From the NCBI RefSeq assembly GCF_024218795.1, contig NZ_CP100400.1, positions 1,364,001-1,428,000 on the forward strand: DNA of 64,000 nucleotides, given 5' to 3'. The stretch's first letter is position 1. Every line of letters starts with the position of its first letter. The stretch is from Halorussus aquaticus. GTDB lineage: Archaea > Halobacteriota > Halobacteria > Halobacteriales > Haladaptataceae. A model generated the notes under the pieces. The model worked only from the letters and a program-made list of their open reading frames with translations. It made no database searches and was not told the origin of the DNA. A program made the position numbers and the translations under genes. Below, one piece after another: positions 1 to 9,377 of the stretch.

Positions 1-429
1 CGCGCGGTCGTTGCTCGCCCGGACCTCCAACTTCACGCTCCGCGCGCCCCGGACCTCCAGCACGTGGAGCGCGCGCTCCAGCAGTCGCGCACCGACGCCC
101 TCGCCGCGGTGGTCGGGATGCACCGCGATGTCCTTGACGTGGCCGAACGGTCGGCCGTGGTTGGGGACGAGGTCGGCCACGACGTAGCCGACGACGCTCT
201 CGTTCGTCCGCACGCCTCGCTCGTCGCCGCCTTCGACCAGCGGGCTTCCCGACCCTCCGCCCGCGACCGCCACCAGAAAGCCGCGTTCGCCCAGATATCG
301 CTCGAACGCGGAGAACGGCCACGGCTGGTCGAACGAGGCCCGCTCGATGCGTAGCACGGCCAGCAGGTCGGCCTGCACCGCCTGCCGAATCCGGACGCCG
401 CCGCCGTCCTCCGCGTGAGTCGTTGTCAC
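1..429 (-). CDS. rimI: RimI-type GNAT N-acetyltransferase (3' end cut by window edge)
   Basis: The reverse strand reads 143 codons from a GTG start with no stop before the window edge, so the C-terminus is missing. The GNAT acetyl-CoA binding segment is visible as VHPDHRGEGVGARLL (about residues 103-117), preceded by a beta strand that contains VVGYVVADLV. The opening VRIRQAVQADLLAVLRIE matches the start of RimI-like acetyltransferases, which acetylate the N-terminus of ribosomal protein S18 in bacteria and have broader N-terminal acetylation roles in archaea. The substrate here is inferred from family resemblance only. The gene runs in the same direction as the aconitase gene, separated by about 320 bp. 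Confidence 0.8.
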   Translation of the reverse strand, partial: MTTTHAEDGGGVRIRQAVQADLLAVLRIERASFDQPWPFSAFERYLGERGFLVAVAGGGSGSPLVEGGDERGVRTNESVVGYVVADLVPNHGRPFGHVKDIAVHPDHRGEGVGARLLERALHVLEVRGARSVKLEVRASNDRA

Positions 430-749
430 TGCCCGCGGTTTCTCGCCCGACCCTTAAGAGTGTCATGCCCGAACCCGACCCCGTAATTCTTTAGTAGCAC
501 TAATCATAAGAACGAAATGCACTCTCCGGCCGGAGGTGCAAGCTCCCGAAATCTCCCCCACCCACCCCCACCTTTTGATACCCGCCTTCTGCTCCACGCA
601 GTCGCGTCGCTCCGTCGAGTGACTTCTCGGTCGCTCGTTCGTCGCGATCGTTCCTCACTCGCGGTAGAGTCGCCGCTTCTAACGGGAGTGACGGGACGCG
701 AGACTGACGGTTAATCGAGACGCAAAAATAGAGAGAAGAACCGCGCTAC
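430..749. other. Intergenic region without a supported gene
   Basis: About 320 bp between the acetyltransferase start and the aconitase stop. An AT-rich patch near 488-512, including tttagtagcactaatcataa, may hold the acetyltransferase promoter, which fires leftward. The rest is GC-rich with cgctcg/tcgcgatcg-type low complexity. A 65-codon forward frame at 517-714 has serine/proline/arginine-rich composition unlike haloarchaeal proteins and is not accepted as a gene. Confidence 0.5.
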
Positions 750-2726
750 TTAGTCGTCCGCGGGGGTCGCGCCGGAGCTACCGCCTTCGGCCTGCTTCTT
801 CGTGTGCGAGAGCTTGCCACCGTCGGCCAGAATCTCGCGTTCGCGGGCGGAGGCGTCGAGGTGGGCCGTCGCTTCCCAGTCGTCGTTGACGCGCACCGTG
901 AACTCTTCCTGACCGGAGCGGACCGCTTCGGCCACGTCGTCCACGATTTCGATGTCGTCGCCCTGCTGAATCTTCGCGTAGGTCTCCTCGTCGATTTCGA
1001 GCGGGATGAGACCGAAGTTGAAGAGGTTCGCCTTGTGGATGCGGGCGAAGCTCTGGGCGAGGACGCCCTCCACACCGAGGTACATCGGGCACAGCGCGGC
1101 GTGTTCGCGCGAACTACCCTGACCGTAGTTCTCGCCCGCCACGAGGAAGCCGCCGTCGGCGTCCAGCGCGCGCTGGGCGAAGTCCTGGTCCACTCGCGAG
1201 AGGGTGAACTCCGAGAGCTTCGGGATGTTCGACCGGAACTTCAGGATGTCCGACGTCGCCGGGATGATGTGGTCGGTCGTGATGTTGTCTTCCATCTTCA
1301 GGAGCGCCTCTCCTTCGAGGCTGGCCTGAAGTTCGTCCTTCAGCGGCACGTCGCCGATGTTCGGCCCCTTGATGAGTTCGTCGTCGGGAGCCTCGTCGGG
1401 CGCGATGAGGTCCACGTTGCTGCCCGTGTACTTCTCGGGCATCTCGAAGCCGGGGTCCTCGAGGTCGCCGAGTTCGTCGGCGAGGTTGCGCGGGTCGATG
1501 ATCTCGCCCTTGATGGCGGCCGCGGTGGCGACTTCGGGCGAGCAGAGGTAGACGTTGTCGTCCTCGATACCCGAGCGACCCTCGAAGTTACGGTTGAACG
1601 TCCGGAGCGACACGGAGTCGCTGGCCGGGACGTGACCGATGCCGATACAGGCACCGCAGGTCGCCTCGGAGAAGTTGACCCCTGCGGCCATCATCTCGGA
1701 GACCCAGCCCTCGCGGGCGAGCATCTCGGAGGCCTGCTTGGAACCGGGCGCGACGATCATCTCGGTCGTCTTGTTGGTCTCGCGGCCTTCCAGCATCTTC
1801 GCGGCCGGGAGGATGTCCTCGTACGCGCCGTTGGTACAGGAGCCGATCATGACCTGATCGACTTCCGTGCCTTCGACCTCGTTGACCGGCACGACGTTGT
1901 CGGGCATCGACGGCTTCGCGATGAGCGGTTCGATGTCCGAGAGGTCGATGGTGATCTGGTCGTCGTAGTCGGCGTCCTCGTCGGGACCGACCTCGACGTA
2001 GTCCTCGGCGCGACCGAGGCGTTCGAGGTAGTCCTTCGTGTTCTCGTCGGTCGGGAAGATCGAGGAGGTCGCACCGAGTTCGGTACCCATGTTGGTGATG
2101 GTCGTCCGCTCGGGGACCGAGAGGCTCTCGACGCCCGGACCGGTGTACTCGAAGATCTTGCCCACGCCGCCCTTCACGGAGAGGCGTCGGAGCATCTCGA
2201 GGATGACGTCCTTCGCGGTGGCCCACTCGGGGAGTTCGCCTTCGAGTCGCACGTTGACGACTTCCGGCATCTCGATGTAGTACGCGCCGCCGCCCATGGC
2301 GACCGTCACGTCGAGACCGCCGGACCCGATGGCGAGTTCGCCCAGTCCGCCGGGGGTCGGCGTGTGGGAGTCCGAACCCAGCATCGTCTTGCCGGGCGCG
2401 GCGAAGTTCTCCTTGTGGACGTTGTGACAGATACCGTTCCCGGGTCGCGAGAAGTGCGCGCCGTAGGTGCCCGCGGCCGAGCGCAGGAAGCGGTGGTCGT
2501 CCGTGTTCTTGAAGTCGAACTGGTAGGTCTGGTGGTCGCAGTACTGCGCCGCCAGTTCCGTCTGTACTTCGTCGAGACCGAGCGCCTCGAACTGAAGCCA
2601 AACGAGCGTCCCAGTCGTGTCCTGTGTGAGGACCTGGTCGATTTCGATTCCGATCTCCTCGCCTGTGGTGAGATCTCCCTCGACGAGGTGGTCCTCGAGG
2701 ATTTTCTCCGTTAGCGTCTGTCCCAT
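750..2726 (-). CDS. acn: Aconitate hydratase
   Basis: A 658-residue aconitase that interconverts citrate and isocitrate in the cytoplasmic TCA cycle. The three [4Fe-4S] cysteine ligands are visible in SCTNGAYED (about residue 297) and TCGACIGIGH (about 356 and 359). The substrate-binding motif GSDSHTPTPGG and the C-terminal swivel-domain signature GENYGQGSSREHAA are also present. The frame stays open another 56 codons upstream, but the start MGQTLTEKIL is preferred because it begins the conserved fold and lies about 25-30 bp downstream of an AT-rich, TATA-like stretch (2731-2760). It is divergent from the dUTPase-family gene and shares a short intergenic region with it. Confidence 0.93.
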   Translation of the reverse strand: MGQTLTEKILEDHLVEGDLTTGEEIGIEIDQVLTQDTTGTLVWLQFEALGLDEVQTELAAQYCDHQTYQFDFKNTDDHRFLRSAAGTYGAHFSRPGNGICHNVHKENFAAPGKTMLGSDSHTPTPGGLGELAIGSGGLDVTVAMGGGAYYIEMPEVVNVRLEGELPEWATAKDVILEMLRRLSVKGGVGKIFEYTGPGVESLSVPERTTITNMGTELGATSSIFPTDENTKDYLERLGRAEDYVEVGPDEDADYDDQITIDLSDIEPLIAKPSMPDNVVPVNEVEGTEVDQVMIGSCTNGAYEDILPAAKMLEGRETNKTTEMIVAPGSKQASEMLAREGWVSEMMAAGVNFSEATCGACIGIGHVPASDSVSLRTFNRNFEGRSGIEDDNVYLCSPEVATAAAIKGEIIDPRNLADELGDLEDPGFEMPEKYTGSNVDLIAPDEAPDDELIKGPNIGDVPLKDELQASLEGEALLKMEDNITTDHIIPATSDILKFRSNIPKLSEFTLSRVDQDFAQRALDADGGFLVAGENYGQGSSREHAALCPMYLGVEGVLAQSFARIHKANLFNFGLIPLEIDEETYAKIQQGDDIEIVDDVAEAVRSGQEEFTVRVNDDWEATAHLDASAREREILADGGKLSHTKKQAEGGSSGATPADD

Positions 2727-2892
2727 ATCGTTCAAATATCTGCTCTCCTCGGGTATAAATCCCGCGTGTTTCGGTTCTTGATGGTTGTTGTAAATCCCGG
2801 CGCTGTAGGGCAAAAATTGTGCGAACCGACTCGCGTTCTCACGCCGCCGCGAGTCCGCCAACGCTATAGTTACGCGGTGGAACCGAACGCAC

Positions 2893-3387
2893 ATGTTCGA
2901 GAGTGGCCCGTTCGTCGCCGAACACGTCTCGGAAACCGACGACGAGCAAGTTCAACCCAACGGCGTGGACCTCACGCTGGAGGCAGTCTACGAACAGCGC
3001 GAACCCGGACGAATCGGTCAAGACGGCAAACAGATCGGCGACCGCCAGCGACTCGAAACGCAGCAGGTCGCCGACGACGCGCCCGAGACCTACTACCTCA
3101 CGCCCGGCGGCTACGTCGTTCAGTACGCCGAAACCGTCCGAATACCCGACGGTCACGTCGGCTACATCTACCCCCGGTCGTCGCTGCTCCGTAACTCCTG
3201 CATGCTGAACACCGCGGTCTGGGACGCCGGATACGAGGGCAAGGGCGAGGGCCTGCTCCAAGTCCACCACGACATCGAACTGGAACGGGGCGCGCGCATC
3301 GCGCAACTCGTCCTCGCGGAGGCCGACCACGACGGCACCTACGACGGGTCGTATCAGGGCGAGAACGTCGCGCTGGACGAGTTCTGA
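2893..3387 (+). CDS. dut: dUTPase/dCTP deaminase family protein (haloarchaeal Dut type)
   Basis: A 164-residue nucleotide pyrophosphatase/deaminase of the trimeric dUTPase superfamily. It would hydrolyse dUTP to dUMP, or deaminate dCTP, to keep uracil out of DNA. QPNGVDLTLE near residue 22, GYIYPRSSLLRNS near 97 (Arg and Ser in the phosphate-binding motif) and a central VWDAGYEGKGEG are typical of the family. Haloarchaeal members with the N-terminus MFESGPFV are usually annotated dut. Activity on dUTP rather than dCTP is family-based inference. The ATG is the natural start of the fold and faces the aconitase promoter divergently. Confidence 0.8.
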   Translation: MFESGPFVAEHVSETDDEQVQPNGVDLTLEAVYEQREPGRIGQDGKQIGDRQRLETQQVADDAPETYYLTPGGYVVQYAETVRIPDGHVGYIYPRSSLLRNSCMLNTAVWDAGYEGKGEGLLQVHHDIELERGARIAQLVLAEADHDGTYDGSYQGENVALDEF

Positions 3388-3417
3388 ACGCGGCGGACGA
3401 GGGTTCCGTTCCCGGGA

Positions 3418-4593
3418 CTATCCCAAATCGAACAGCTCCGCGGCCTGTTCCATGTCCTTGTCGCCCCGACCGCTCAGGTTCACCAGAATCACGTCGTCTT
3501 CGTCCATGTCCGCGGCGAGTTCCTCGGCGAGCGCGACGGCGTGGCTGGATTCCAGCGCGGGGATGATGCCCTCCAGTTCCGCCAGTTTCTGGAACGCCTC
3601 CAGCGCGTCGGCGTCCTCGACGGCCCGGTAGTCGCACCGGCCGACCGCACGGAACATGGCGTGTTCCGGGCCGACCGCGGGGTAATCCAGTCCGGCCGAC
3701 ACCGAGTGGACTTCGGTGTCTTCGTCGAGCGTGCGAGTCTTCATCCCGTGCATCACGCCGTCCTCGCCCTCCGACAGTGGCGCGGCGTGTTTGCCCGACC
3801 CCGCTCCCTCGCCGCCGCCCTCCGCGCCGTAGAACTCTACGCTGTCGTCGTCCCGGAAGGCGTGGAACAGGCCGATGGCGTTCGACCCGCCGCCGACGCA
3901 GGCGACCGCGGCGTCGGGGAGTCGCCCCGCTTTCTCCCGAATCTGGTCGCGGGCCTCTCGACCGATGACCGACTGGAACTCCCGGACCATCCGCGGGAAG
4001 GGGTCCGGTCCGACCGCGGACCCGACGAGGTAGTGGGTGTCCTCGACGTTCCCGGCGAAGTCTTCGAGCGCGGCGTCCACCGCGTCGGCGAGACCCGACC
4101 CGCCGCGAGTGACCTCGTTGACCGTCGCGCCCAGTAGGCGCATCCGAAAGACGTTCATCTGCTGGCGCTCGGCGTCCTTCTCCCCCATGTAAATCTCGGT
4201 CTCGATGCCCAGCAGCGCGCCGACCATCGCGGTGGCGACGCCGTGCTGTCCGGCCCCGGTCTCGGCGATGAGGCGCGTCTTCCCGGCCTCCTCCGCGAGG
4301 ATGGCCTGTCCGAGGCAGTTGTTTATCTTGTGCGCGCCGCCGTGGAGCAGGTCCTCGCGCTTGAGGTAAATCTGGGCGCCGAACTCCTCGGAGAGGCGCT
4401 CGGCGTGGAAGAGCGGCGTCGGTCGCCCCGCGAAGTCTTCGAGATAGCTCCGGAATCGCTGACGGAATCGGTCGGTGTCGTGAATCTCGTCGAACGCCCG
4501 CGACAACTGTTCGAGGGGTTCTTCGAGCGGTTCGGGGACGTGTCGCCCGCCGAACCCCTCGAAGCTCCCGGTCTGGGTGTCCTCCTCTGGCAT
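3418..4593 (-). CDS. trpB: Tryptophan synthase beta subunit, solitary
   Basis: A 391-residue PLP enzyme that joins indole and L-serine to form tryptophan. The PLP lysine is in HGGAHKINN (K89), and the phosphate-binding glycine loop is [10 protein letters not shown] near residue 231. [10 protein letters not shown] and the C-terminal segment [11 protein letters not shown] are canonical TrpB1 motifs, and length is normal. No trpA or trpC is adjacent, although haloarchaea often keep trpCBA together. The alpha subunit must lie elsewhere, or this copy acts on free indole. The gene is convergent with dut and separated from it by 30 bp. Confidence 0.92.
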   Translation of the reverse strand: MPEEDTQTGSFEGFGGRHVPEPLEEPLEQLSRAFDEIHDTDRFRQRFRSYLEDFAGRPTPLFHAERLSEEFGAQIYLKREDLLHGGAHKINNCLGQAILAEEAGKTRLIAETGAGQHGVATAMVGALLGIETEIYMGEKDAERQQMNVFRMRLLGATVNEVTRGGSGLADAVDAALEDFAGNVEDTHYLVGSAVGPDPFPRMVREFQSVIGREARDQIREKAGRLPDAAVACVGGGSNAIGLFHAFRDDDSVEFYGAEGGGEGAGSGKHAAPLSEGEDGVMHGMKTRTLDEDTEVHSVSAGLDYPAVGPEHAMFRAVGRCDYRAVEDADALEAFQKLAELEGIIPALESSHAVALAEELAADMDEDDVILVNLSGRGDKDMEQAAELFDLG

Positions 4594-4794
4594 GATTCCT
4601 GAATTCTCCCCGAGTTACATAAATCTTGAGCGCGCTCGCGTCTGGACGCCATTTCCCGCTCTATCGGTTCACGGGAGGTTCGGCCCGCGGACCGCTCGGA
4701 CGCTCGCGCGGCGGTTGCGGTCCGGGTCTCGCGCTCCGCGGTGCGAGAAACGTCGAACAGAAAACAGACGTCCGCCACGCGGAAAGCCGACCGC

Positions 4795-5187
4795 ATGAAC
4801 CGGCGTCTCCGTTCGCTACTCGCTCTCACCCTCCTGCTCGTCACTGCCGGATGCGCGGGGTCGGTCGGCAGTTCGCCCGCCGGAGGAGAGGGGGAGTTCC
4901 ACGCCGTCGCGGTCGAGGAAGCGCCGCCGAACGCGACCGTCCTCGCGTCCGACGACCCGCGCGTCGAGGTGAACGAGTACCTCCGGCGGGCGGTTCGCCG
5001 GGCCGCCGCGAACGGGTCGGACTCCGTCGTCACGGTTCCGGAGGCGGACGTGGAGCGAGTGAAGGACGACGTGGCCGCATTGCCGACGTACACCCTGAAC
5101 CAATCGAGTTCGTCCGAGTACCGGTGGGGCCACTACGTTCGCCACGACGGGACCGTGGTCAACGTCCAGTTCGTCGTGCTGGACTGA
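4795..5187 (+). CDS. Small secreted lipoprotein, unknown function
   Basis: A 130-residue protein with two arginines, a hydrophobic segment (about residues 6-17) and the lipobox LLVTAGC, which predicts export and lipid anchoring at Cys18 or so. The mature part is acidic and ends in a short beta-rich stretch (RWGHYVRHDGTVVNVQFVVLD). An in-frame start 18 codons upstream would put a basic, non-signal sequence first, so the ATG directly before NRRLRSLL was chosen. No family was recognised. The stop lies 3 bp from the convergent FAD oxidoreductase stop. Confidence 0.7.
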   Translation: MNRRLRSLLALTLLLVTAGCAGSVGSSPAGGEGEFHAVAVEEAPPNATVLASDDPRVEVNEYLRRAVRRAAANGSDSVVTVPEADVERVKDDVAALPTYTLNQSSSSEYRWGHYVRHDGTVVNVQFVVLD

Positions 5188-5190
5188 CGG

Positions 5191-6345
5191 TTACGCCACG
5201 TTGCGCTCCTCGACCAACTCCCCCGACTCGAACCGCTCGCTCCCGAGCGCCGAGATATCGACCAGCGAGGCCTCTCCGTCCAGCACCAACTCGGCGACTA
5301 TCTGTCCCGTCGCGGGCGCGTGCTGGAAGCCGTGGCCCGAGAAGCCCACGGCCTGTACGAACCCCGGCACGGTCTCTTCGAGTATCGGGTGGTGGTCGGG
5401 CGTGACGGCGTAGAGTCCGGCCCACCCCCGGCGAATCTCGGAGTCGGGACCGAAGTACGTCGCGCAGTCGCTGGCGCGCCCGATGGCCTCGACGGTCCAG
5501 TCGAGGTCCGTCTTCCGGTCGAAGCCGTCGGGGTCGGCGTCGGGGTCCGAGGAACTGTCGAAGTGCCCGCCGACGAGCGCCGCCCCGTCGCGCTCGGGCC
5601 GGAAGTGCGACCCCCTGTCGAGGTCGATGGTCAGGGGCACGTCCTCGGGGACCGGGGTCTCGGGTTCGACGACGAGAATCTGGCGGCGCTTGGGCGCGAC
5701 CGGAATCTCCACGTCGGCCATGGCGGCGACCCGCCGTGCCCACGGTCCAGCGGCGTTGACCACGAAGTCGGCGTCGCGGCGCTCGTGCCCTTCGACGGTG
5801 AGACCGGTCACACCCTCGCTCCCGCGGTGAATCTCGGTCACGCCGGTGTCGGTCCGAATCTCGGCCCCGGCGTCGCGGGCCGCGGCGGCGAACCCCTGTA
5901 GCGCGAGGTGCGGGTCGGCGAACCCGTCGGTCGGCGAGTAGGTCGCGGCGACGAACGCCTCGCTCCGGAGACCGGGGCAGTAGTCGGCGGCCGCCTCGGG
6001 GTCGAGCAACTCGCTCGGTACCCCGAGGTCGTTCTGCATGGCGACCTGCTCCTCGAACGCGCGAGCCGTCTCCGCCTCGCGCGCCGCGAAGAGGTACCCC
6101 GACCGCCGGTAGGCGATGTCCGTACCGAACGTCTCCTCGAACGCCTCCCAGACCGCCATGCTCGCCAGTGACAACTCGACGTTGACGGGCGTCGAGAACT
6201 GGGCGCGGATGCCGCCGACGGAGCGCTCGGTGCTGCCGTTCCCGAGCGACCCCTTCTCGTAGACGGTCACGTCGGCCCCGCGCGCGGCGAGGGAGTGGGC
6301 GCTGGCGAGTCCGACGATACCGCCCCCGACGATGGCGACGTTCAT
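5191..6345 (-). CDS. FAD-dependent amino acid/sarcosine-type oxidoreductase (DAO family)
   Basis: A 384-residue cytoplasmic flavoprotein. The N-terminal Rossmann motif is VAIVGGGIVGLASAHSLA (residues 3-20), followed by the acidic residue that binds the ribose (YEKG). The DAO-family C-terminal motif GHGFQHAPATG, near residue 345, contacts the FAD. Family members oxidise glycine, sarcosine or D-amino acids, or act as dehydrogenases passing electrons to a carrier. The substrate cannot be assigned from sequence. There is no neighbouring glycine-cleavage or heterodimeric sarcosine oxidase gene, so it probably acts alone. Confidence 0.85.
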   Translation of the reverse strand: MNVAIVGGGIVGLASAHSLAARGADVTVYEKGSLGNGSTERSVGGIRAQFSTPVNVELSLASMAVWEAFEETFGTDIAYRRSGYLFAAREAETARAFEEQVAMQNDLGVPSELLDPEAAADYCPGLRSEAFVAATYSPTDGFADPHLALQGFAAAARDAGAEIRTDTGVTEIHRGSEGVTGLTVEGHERRDADFVVNAAGPWARRVAAMADVEIPVAPKRRQILVVEPETPVPEDVPLTIDLDRGSHFRPERDGAALVGGHFDSSSDPDADPDGFDRKTDLDWTVEAIGRASDCATYFGPDSEIRRGWAGLYAVTPDHHPILEETVPGFVQAVGFSGHGFQHAPATGQIVAELVLDGEASLVDISALGSERFESGELVEERNVA

Positions 6346-6680
6346 ACCTCCTCGGAGGTCCGCACGAGAGTTAATCGTTACCCTGTCACAGGATTGTGGA
6401 CTCGCGACGATTGCAGTCCGTCGCGGCGTTCGACCGGCGCTGTCTCTTAAACGACCGCGTCGTTTCGACGGTAATCGCGGGTTAACCGACCGAAAATCCG
6501 CCCTGAACTGCGTCGGCGACCGTTGCCACGAGAGTAGGCTGTCCTTCCCGGCACGGAACGATCGTGAACGGACCTGAACTGACGACTACATTATCAGGGC
6601 GTATCGGCAACTCTCGGGTAGCAGAACACGCCGACGGCGGACGCTCGTCCGCCGAGGGAGACGGGAGACACACTCTCAGG
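6346..6680. other. Divergent intergenic region upstream of otsA
   Basis: About 335 bp between the divergent FAD oxidoreductase and otsA starts. AT-rich patches near 6370-6400 and around 6585-6600 (ctacattatc) may serve as promoters for the two directions. The otsA frame stays open back to 6564, but that extension is arginine/serine-rich and lacks homology to the family, so it is treated as non-coding. Confidence 0.4.
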
Positions 6681-8240
6681 ATGACAACGAACACGACAGG
6701 GGCGACCATCGAATCGGCCGCCGAGACAGTCGCAGACCTCTGCGAGGACCGCGAACTCGTCGTGGCATCGAACCGCCAACCGTACAGCCACAACTACGAG
6801 GGGGAGACCGACGACCGGGGCGCTATCGACGTGGACCGCCCGGCGGGCGGTCTCACCGCGGCGCTTGACCCCGTGATGCAGGCCGTCGAGGGGACGTGGG
6901 TCGCGTGGGGCGACGGCGACGCCGACCGCGAGGTGGTCGGCCCGGACGACACCGTTGCGGTCCCGCCCGAGGACCCCGCGTACGACCTCAAACGCGTCTG
7001 GCTGACCGACGAACAGGTCGAGGGCTACTACCGCGGGTACAGCAATCAGGTGCTCTGGCCGCTGTGTCACCTCGACACCGCGAAGATGACTCCGCGCGAG
7101 GAGTTCTGGCGCGAGTACCGTGAGACCAACGCCGACTTCGCCGACGCGATTCTCGACTCGACGGACGACGCGGGGAGCGACCCCGTGGTCTGGTTTCAGG
7201 ACTACCACCTCGCGCTGGCCCCGCGCCGGGTCCGGAACGCCCGGCCCGACGCCTTCCTCGCGCACTTCTGGCACATCCCGTGGCCGTCGCGGGACGTGTT
7301 CAGGGCGTGTCCGCAGTACGAGCAACTGCTCGACGGACTGCTCGCCAACGACCTCGTGGGGTTCCACACCGAGGACTACTGCCGGAACTTCCTCGACTGC
7401 GTGGAGGCCGCGACCGACGCCCGCGTGGACCGGGCCAGCAGCAGCGTCTCGTACCGCGGCCACCGCACCTTCGTGCGGTCGTTCCCGCTCGGCATCGACG
7501 CCAGCAGACAGGCCGACCTCGCCGAGTCCGACGAGGCCGACGAGTGGTGGGCCGAGTTCAGCGAGACCCACGGCATCGACCCGAGCGACACCCTCGCGGT
7601 GGGCGTCGAGCGCCTCGACTACACCAAGGGCATCGAACAGCGCCTCGCCGCGCTCGAACGCTTCTGGGCCGACAACCCCGAGCGGCGCGGCGAGTTCACC
7701 TACGTCCAGAAGGGCACCGAGAGCAGGTCGGGCATCGAGGCCTACGACCGACTGCAGGACCGCGTCGCCGCCGAAATCGAGCGCATCAACGACCGGTTCG
7801 GCACCGACGACTGGACGCCCGTGATATACACCACCGACCACCTCCCCGGGGCGGCCATCGCCGCGCTCTACCGCGAGGCCGACCTCGGCCTCGTGACGCC
7901 GGTCCGCGACGGGATGAACCTCGTCGCCAAGGAGTACGTCGCGGCCCAGACCCGCGACCCCGGCGTCCTCGTCCTGAGCGAACTCGCGGGCGCGACCGAC
8001 CAGTTGGGCGACGGGGCCGTCCTCGTCCACCCCTACGACACGCCGGGCTTCGCCGACGGTATCGCCGAGGCGCTCTCGCTGTCGCTGGCCGAGCGCCGCA
8101 CGCGCGTCGCGGACCTCCAGCGCGAGGTCCACGCGAAGGACGTCTACGAGTGGCTTGAGTCCACCTTCGAGACCGCCGCCGCCGTCGAACGCGGGCGGCG
8201 TTCGCTCCGGCAGAGCAGACCGAGTCCGACCGACGACTGA
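6681..8240 (+). CDS. otsA: Trehalose-6-phosphate synthase (GT20)
   Basis: A 519-residue glycosyltransferase that joins a nucleotide-activated glucose to glucose-6-phosphate to make trehalose-6-phosphate. Visible GT20 landmarks are SNRQPY near residue 30, [20 protein letters not shown] near 172, [25 protein letters not shown] near 310 and [13 protein letters not shown] near 410. The start [11 protein letters not shown] gives the usual family length. The phosphatase gene begins 33 bp downstream, so the two form an operon for trehalose, a compatible solute and stress protectant. Confidence 0.93.
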   Translation: MTTNTTGATIESAAETVADLCEDRELVVASNRQPYSHNYEGETDDRGAIDVDRPAGGLTAALDPVMQAVEGTWVAWGDGDADREVVGPDDTVAVPPEDPAYDLKRVWLTDEQVEGYYRGYSNQVLWPLCHLDTAKMTPREEFWREYRETNADFADAILDSTDDAGSDPVVWFQDYHLALAPRRVRNARPDAFLAHFWHIPWPSRDVFRACPQYEQLLDGLLANDLVGFHTEDYCRNFLDCVEAATDARVDRASSSVSYRGHRTFVRSFPLGIDASRQADLAESDEADEWWAEFSETHGIDPSDTLAVGVERLDYTKGIEQRLAALERFWADNPERRGEFTYVQKGTESRSGIEAYDRLQDRVAAEIERINDRFGTDDWTPVIYTTDHLPGAAIAALYREADLGLVTPVRDGMNLVAKEYVAAQTRDPGVLVLSELAGATDQLGDGAVLVHPYDTPGFADGIAEALSLSLAERRTRVADLQREVHAKDVYEWLESTFETAAAVERGRRSLRQSRPSPTDD

Positions 8241-8272
8241 CGCGGCTACCGATTCGACATTCGCATCCACCG

Positions 8273-9238
8273 ATGGCAGACTCCACCGACCCGGACCACG
8301 ACGGCGACACCGACCCGGACCACGACGGCGACACCGACCCGGACGATAGCACCGACGGCGAAACAGTCCCGGACGACGATGCCGACGGCCCGGACGACGC
8401 GGACGCCGAGATTCCGGCCCGACTCCGCGAGAACCTCTACGTCGTCGTCGAAGAACTCGTGGACCACGAGGGTCTGCTCGTCGCGCTCGACTTCGACGGC
8501 ACCCTCGCGGCCATCGAGAACCTCCCGGAGGAGGCGACGATTCCCGACCCGACGCGCGAGGCCGTCGCGTCGCTGGCCGACGAACCGAACGTCGAGGTCG
8601 CGGTCGTCAGCGGCCGGGAACTGGCCGACGTGCGCGAGCGCGTCGGCGTCCCCGACATCTCCTACGCCGGGAACCACGGTCTGGAAATCCACGCCGACGA
8701 GTACACCGTCCACCCGACCGCCAGCGCGGCCAAGGACGACATCGCCGAACTCTGCGACCTGCTGACCGACGAACTCGCGGACATCGAAGGCGTCATCGTG
8801 GAGAACAAGGGCGTGACCGCCACCGTCCACCACCGACTCGTGGACGACGACGAGGTGCCCCGGGTCGTGGACTCGGTCGAGTCGCTGGTCGCCGCCCGCG
8901 ACGACGTGCGCCTGACCACCGGCAAGGACGTGCTGGAACTCCGGCCCGCGGTGGAATGGGACAAGGGCGAGGCGGTCCGCGAACTCCGCGACGAACTCGT
9001 CCCCGACGACGAGCGCTGGCTTCCGGTCTACGTCGGCGACGACACGACCGACGAGGCGGCCTTCAGTCTGCTCGACGACCGGGGTCTCGGCGTCAAAGTC
9101 GGCGACGACCCCGCGACCGAGGCACCGTATCGCGTCGCCGACCCGGAGGCCGTCCGCGCGGTACTGGAGTGGTTGCACGAGTACGGCGTCGAGTTCGTCG
9201 CGGCCGACCACCGCGACGGGTCCGCCGAAACGTCCTGA
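8273..9238 (+). CDS. otsB: Trehalose-6-phosphate phosphatase (HAD family)
   Basis: A 321-residue HAD phosphatase that removes the phosphate from trehalose-6-phosphate. The catalytic DFDGT has the nucleophile at D73 and the acid/base at D75. Motif II is VVSGR, and the Mg-binding motif is YVGDDTTDEAAF near the C-terminus. The first 45 residues are an unusual Asp-rich leader made from an imperfect eight-residue repeat and are absent from classical OtsB. The gene lies directly downstream of otsA and is probably co-transcribed with it. Confidence 0.92.
   Translation: MADSTDPDHDGDTDPDHDGDTDPDDSTDGETVPDDDADGPDDADAEIPARLRENLYVVVEELVDHEGLLVALDFDGTLAAIENLPEEATIPDPTREAVASLADEPNVEVAVVSGRELADVRERVGVPDISYAGNHGLEIHADEYTVHPTASAAKDDIAELCDLLTDELADIEGVIVENKGVTATVHHRLVDDDEVPRVVDSVESLVAARDDVRLTTGKDVLELRPAVEWDKGEAVRELRDELVPDDERWLPVYVGDDTTDEAAFSLLDDRGLGVKVGDDPATEAPYRVADPEAVRAVLEWLHEYGVEFVAADHRDGSAETS
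8287..8346 (+). repeat. Two and a half copies of a 24-bp in-frame tandem repeat
   Basis: The unit cgacccggaccacgacggcgacac occurs at 8287-8310 and again at 8311-8334, followed by a decayed partial copy. It encodes the repeating Asp-rich residues DPDHDGDT at the OtsB N-terminus. Because 24 is a multiple of three, copy-number change would alter the leader length without breaking the frame. Confidence 0.85.
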
Positions 9239-9377
9239 CCCGCCCGCACCCGGAAATTCGGCCGGGAATCTCCGTGCCGTCGGCGTAATGCCGCGTTGAA
9301 CCGGCCGCCGCCGACGCGAACGATGTGAACGGTCGCTCCGGTTTATTCGCCGAATCGGTCAACTCCCGTACGGAACC

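Noticed and set aside
804..2714. A 636-codon open frame opposite aconitase
   Set aside because: It mirrors the aconitase gene in a GC-rich genome, is Arg/Val/His-rich and shows no family motif.
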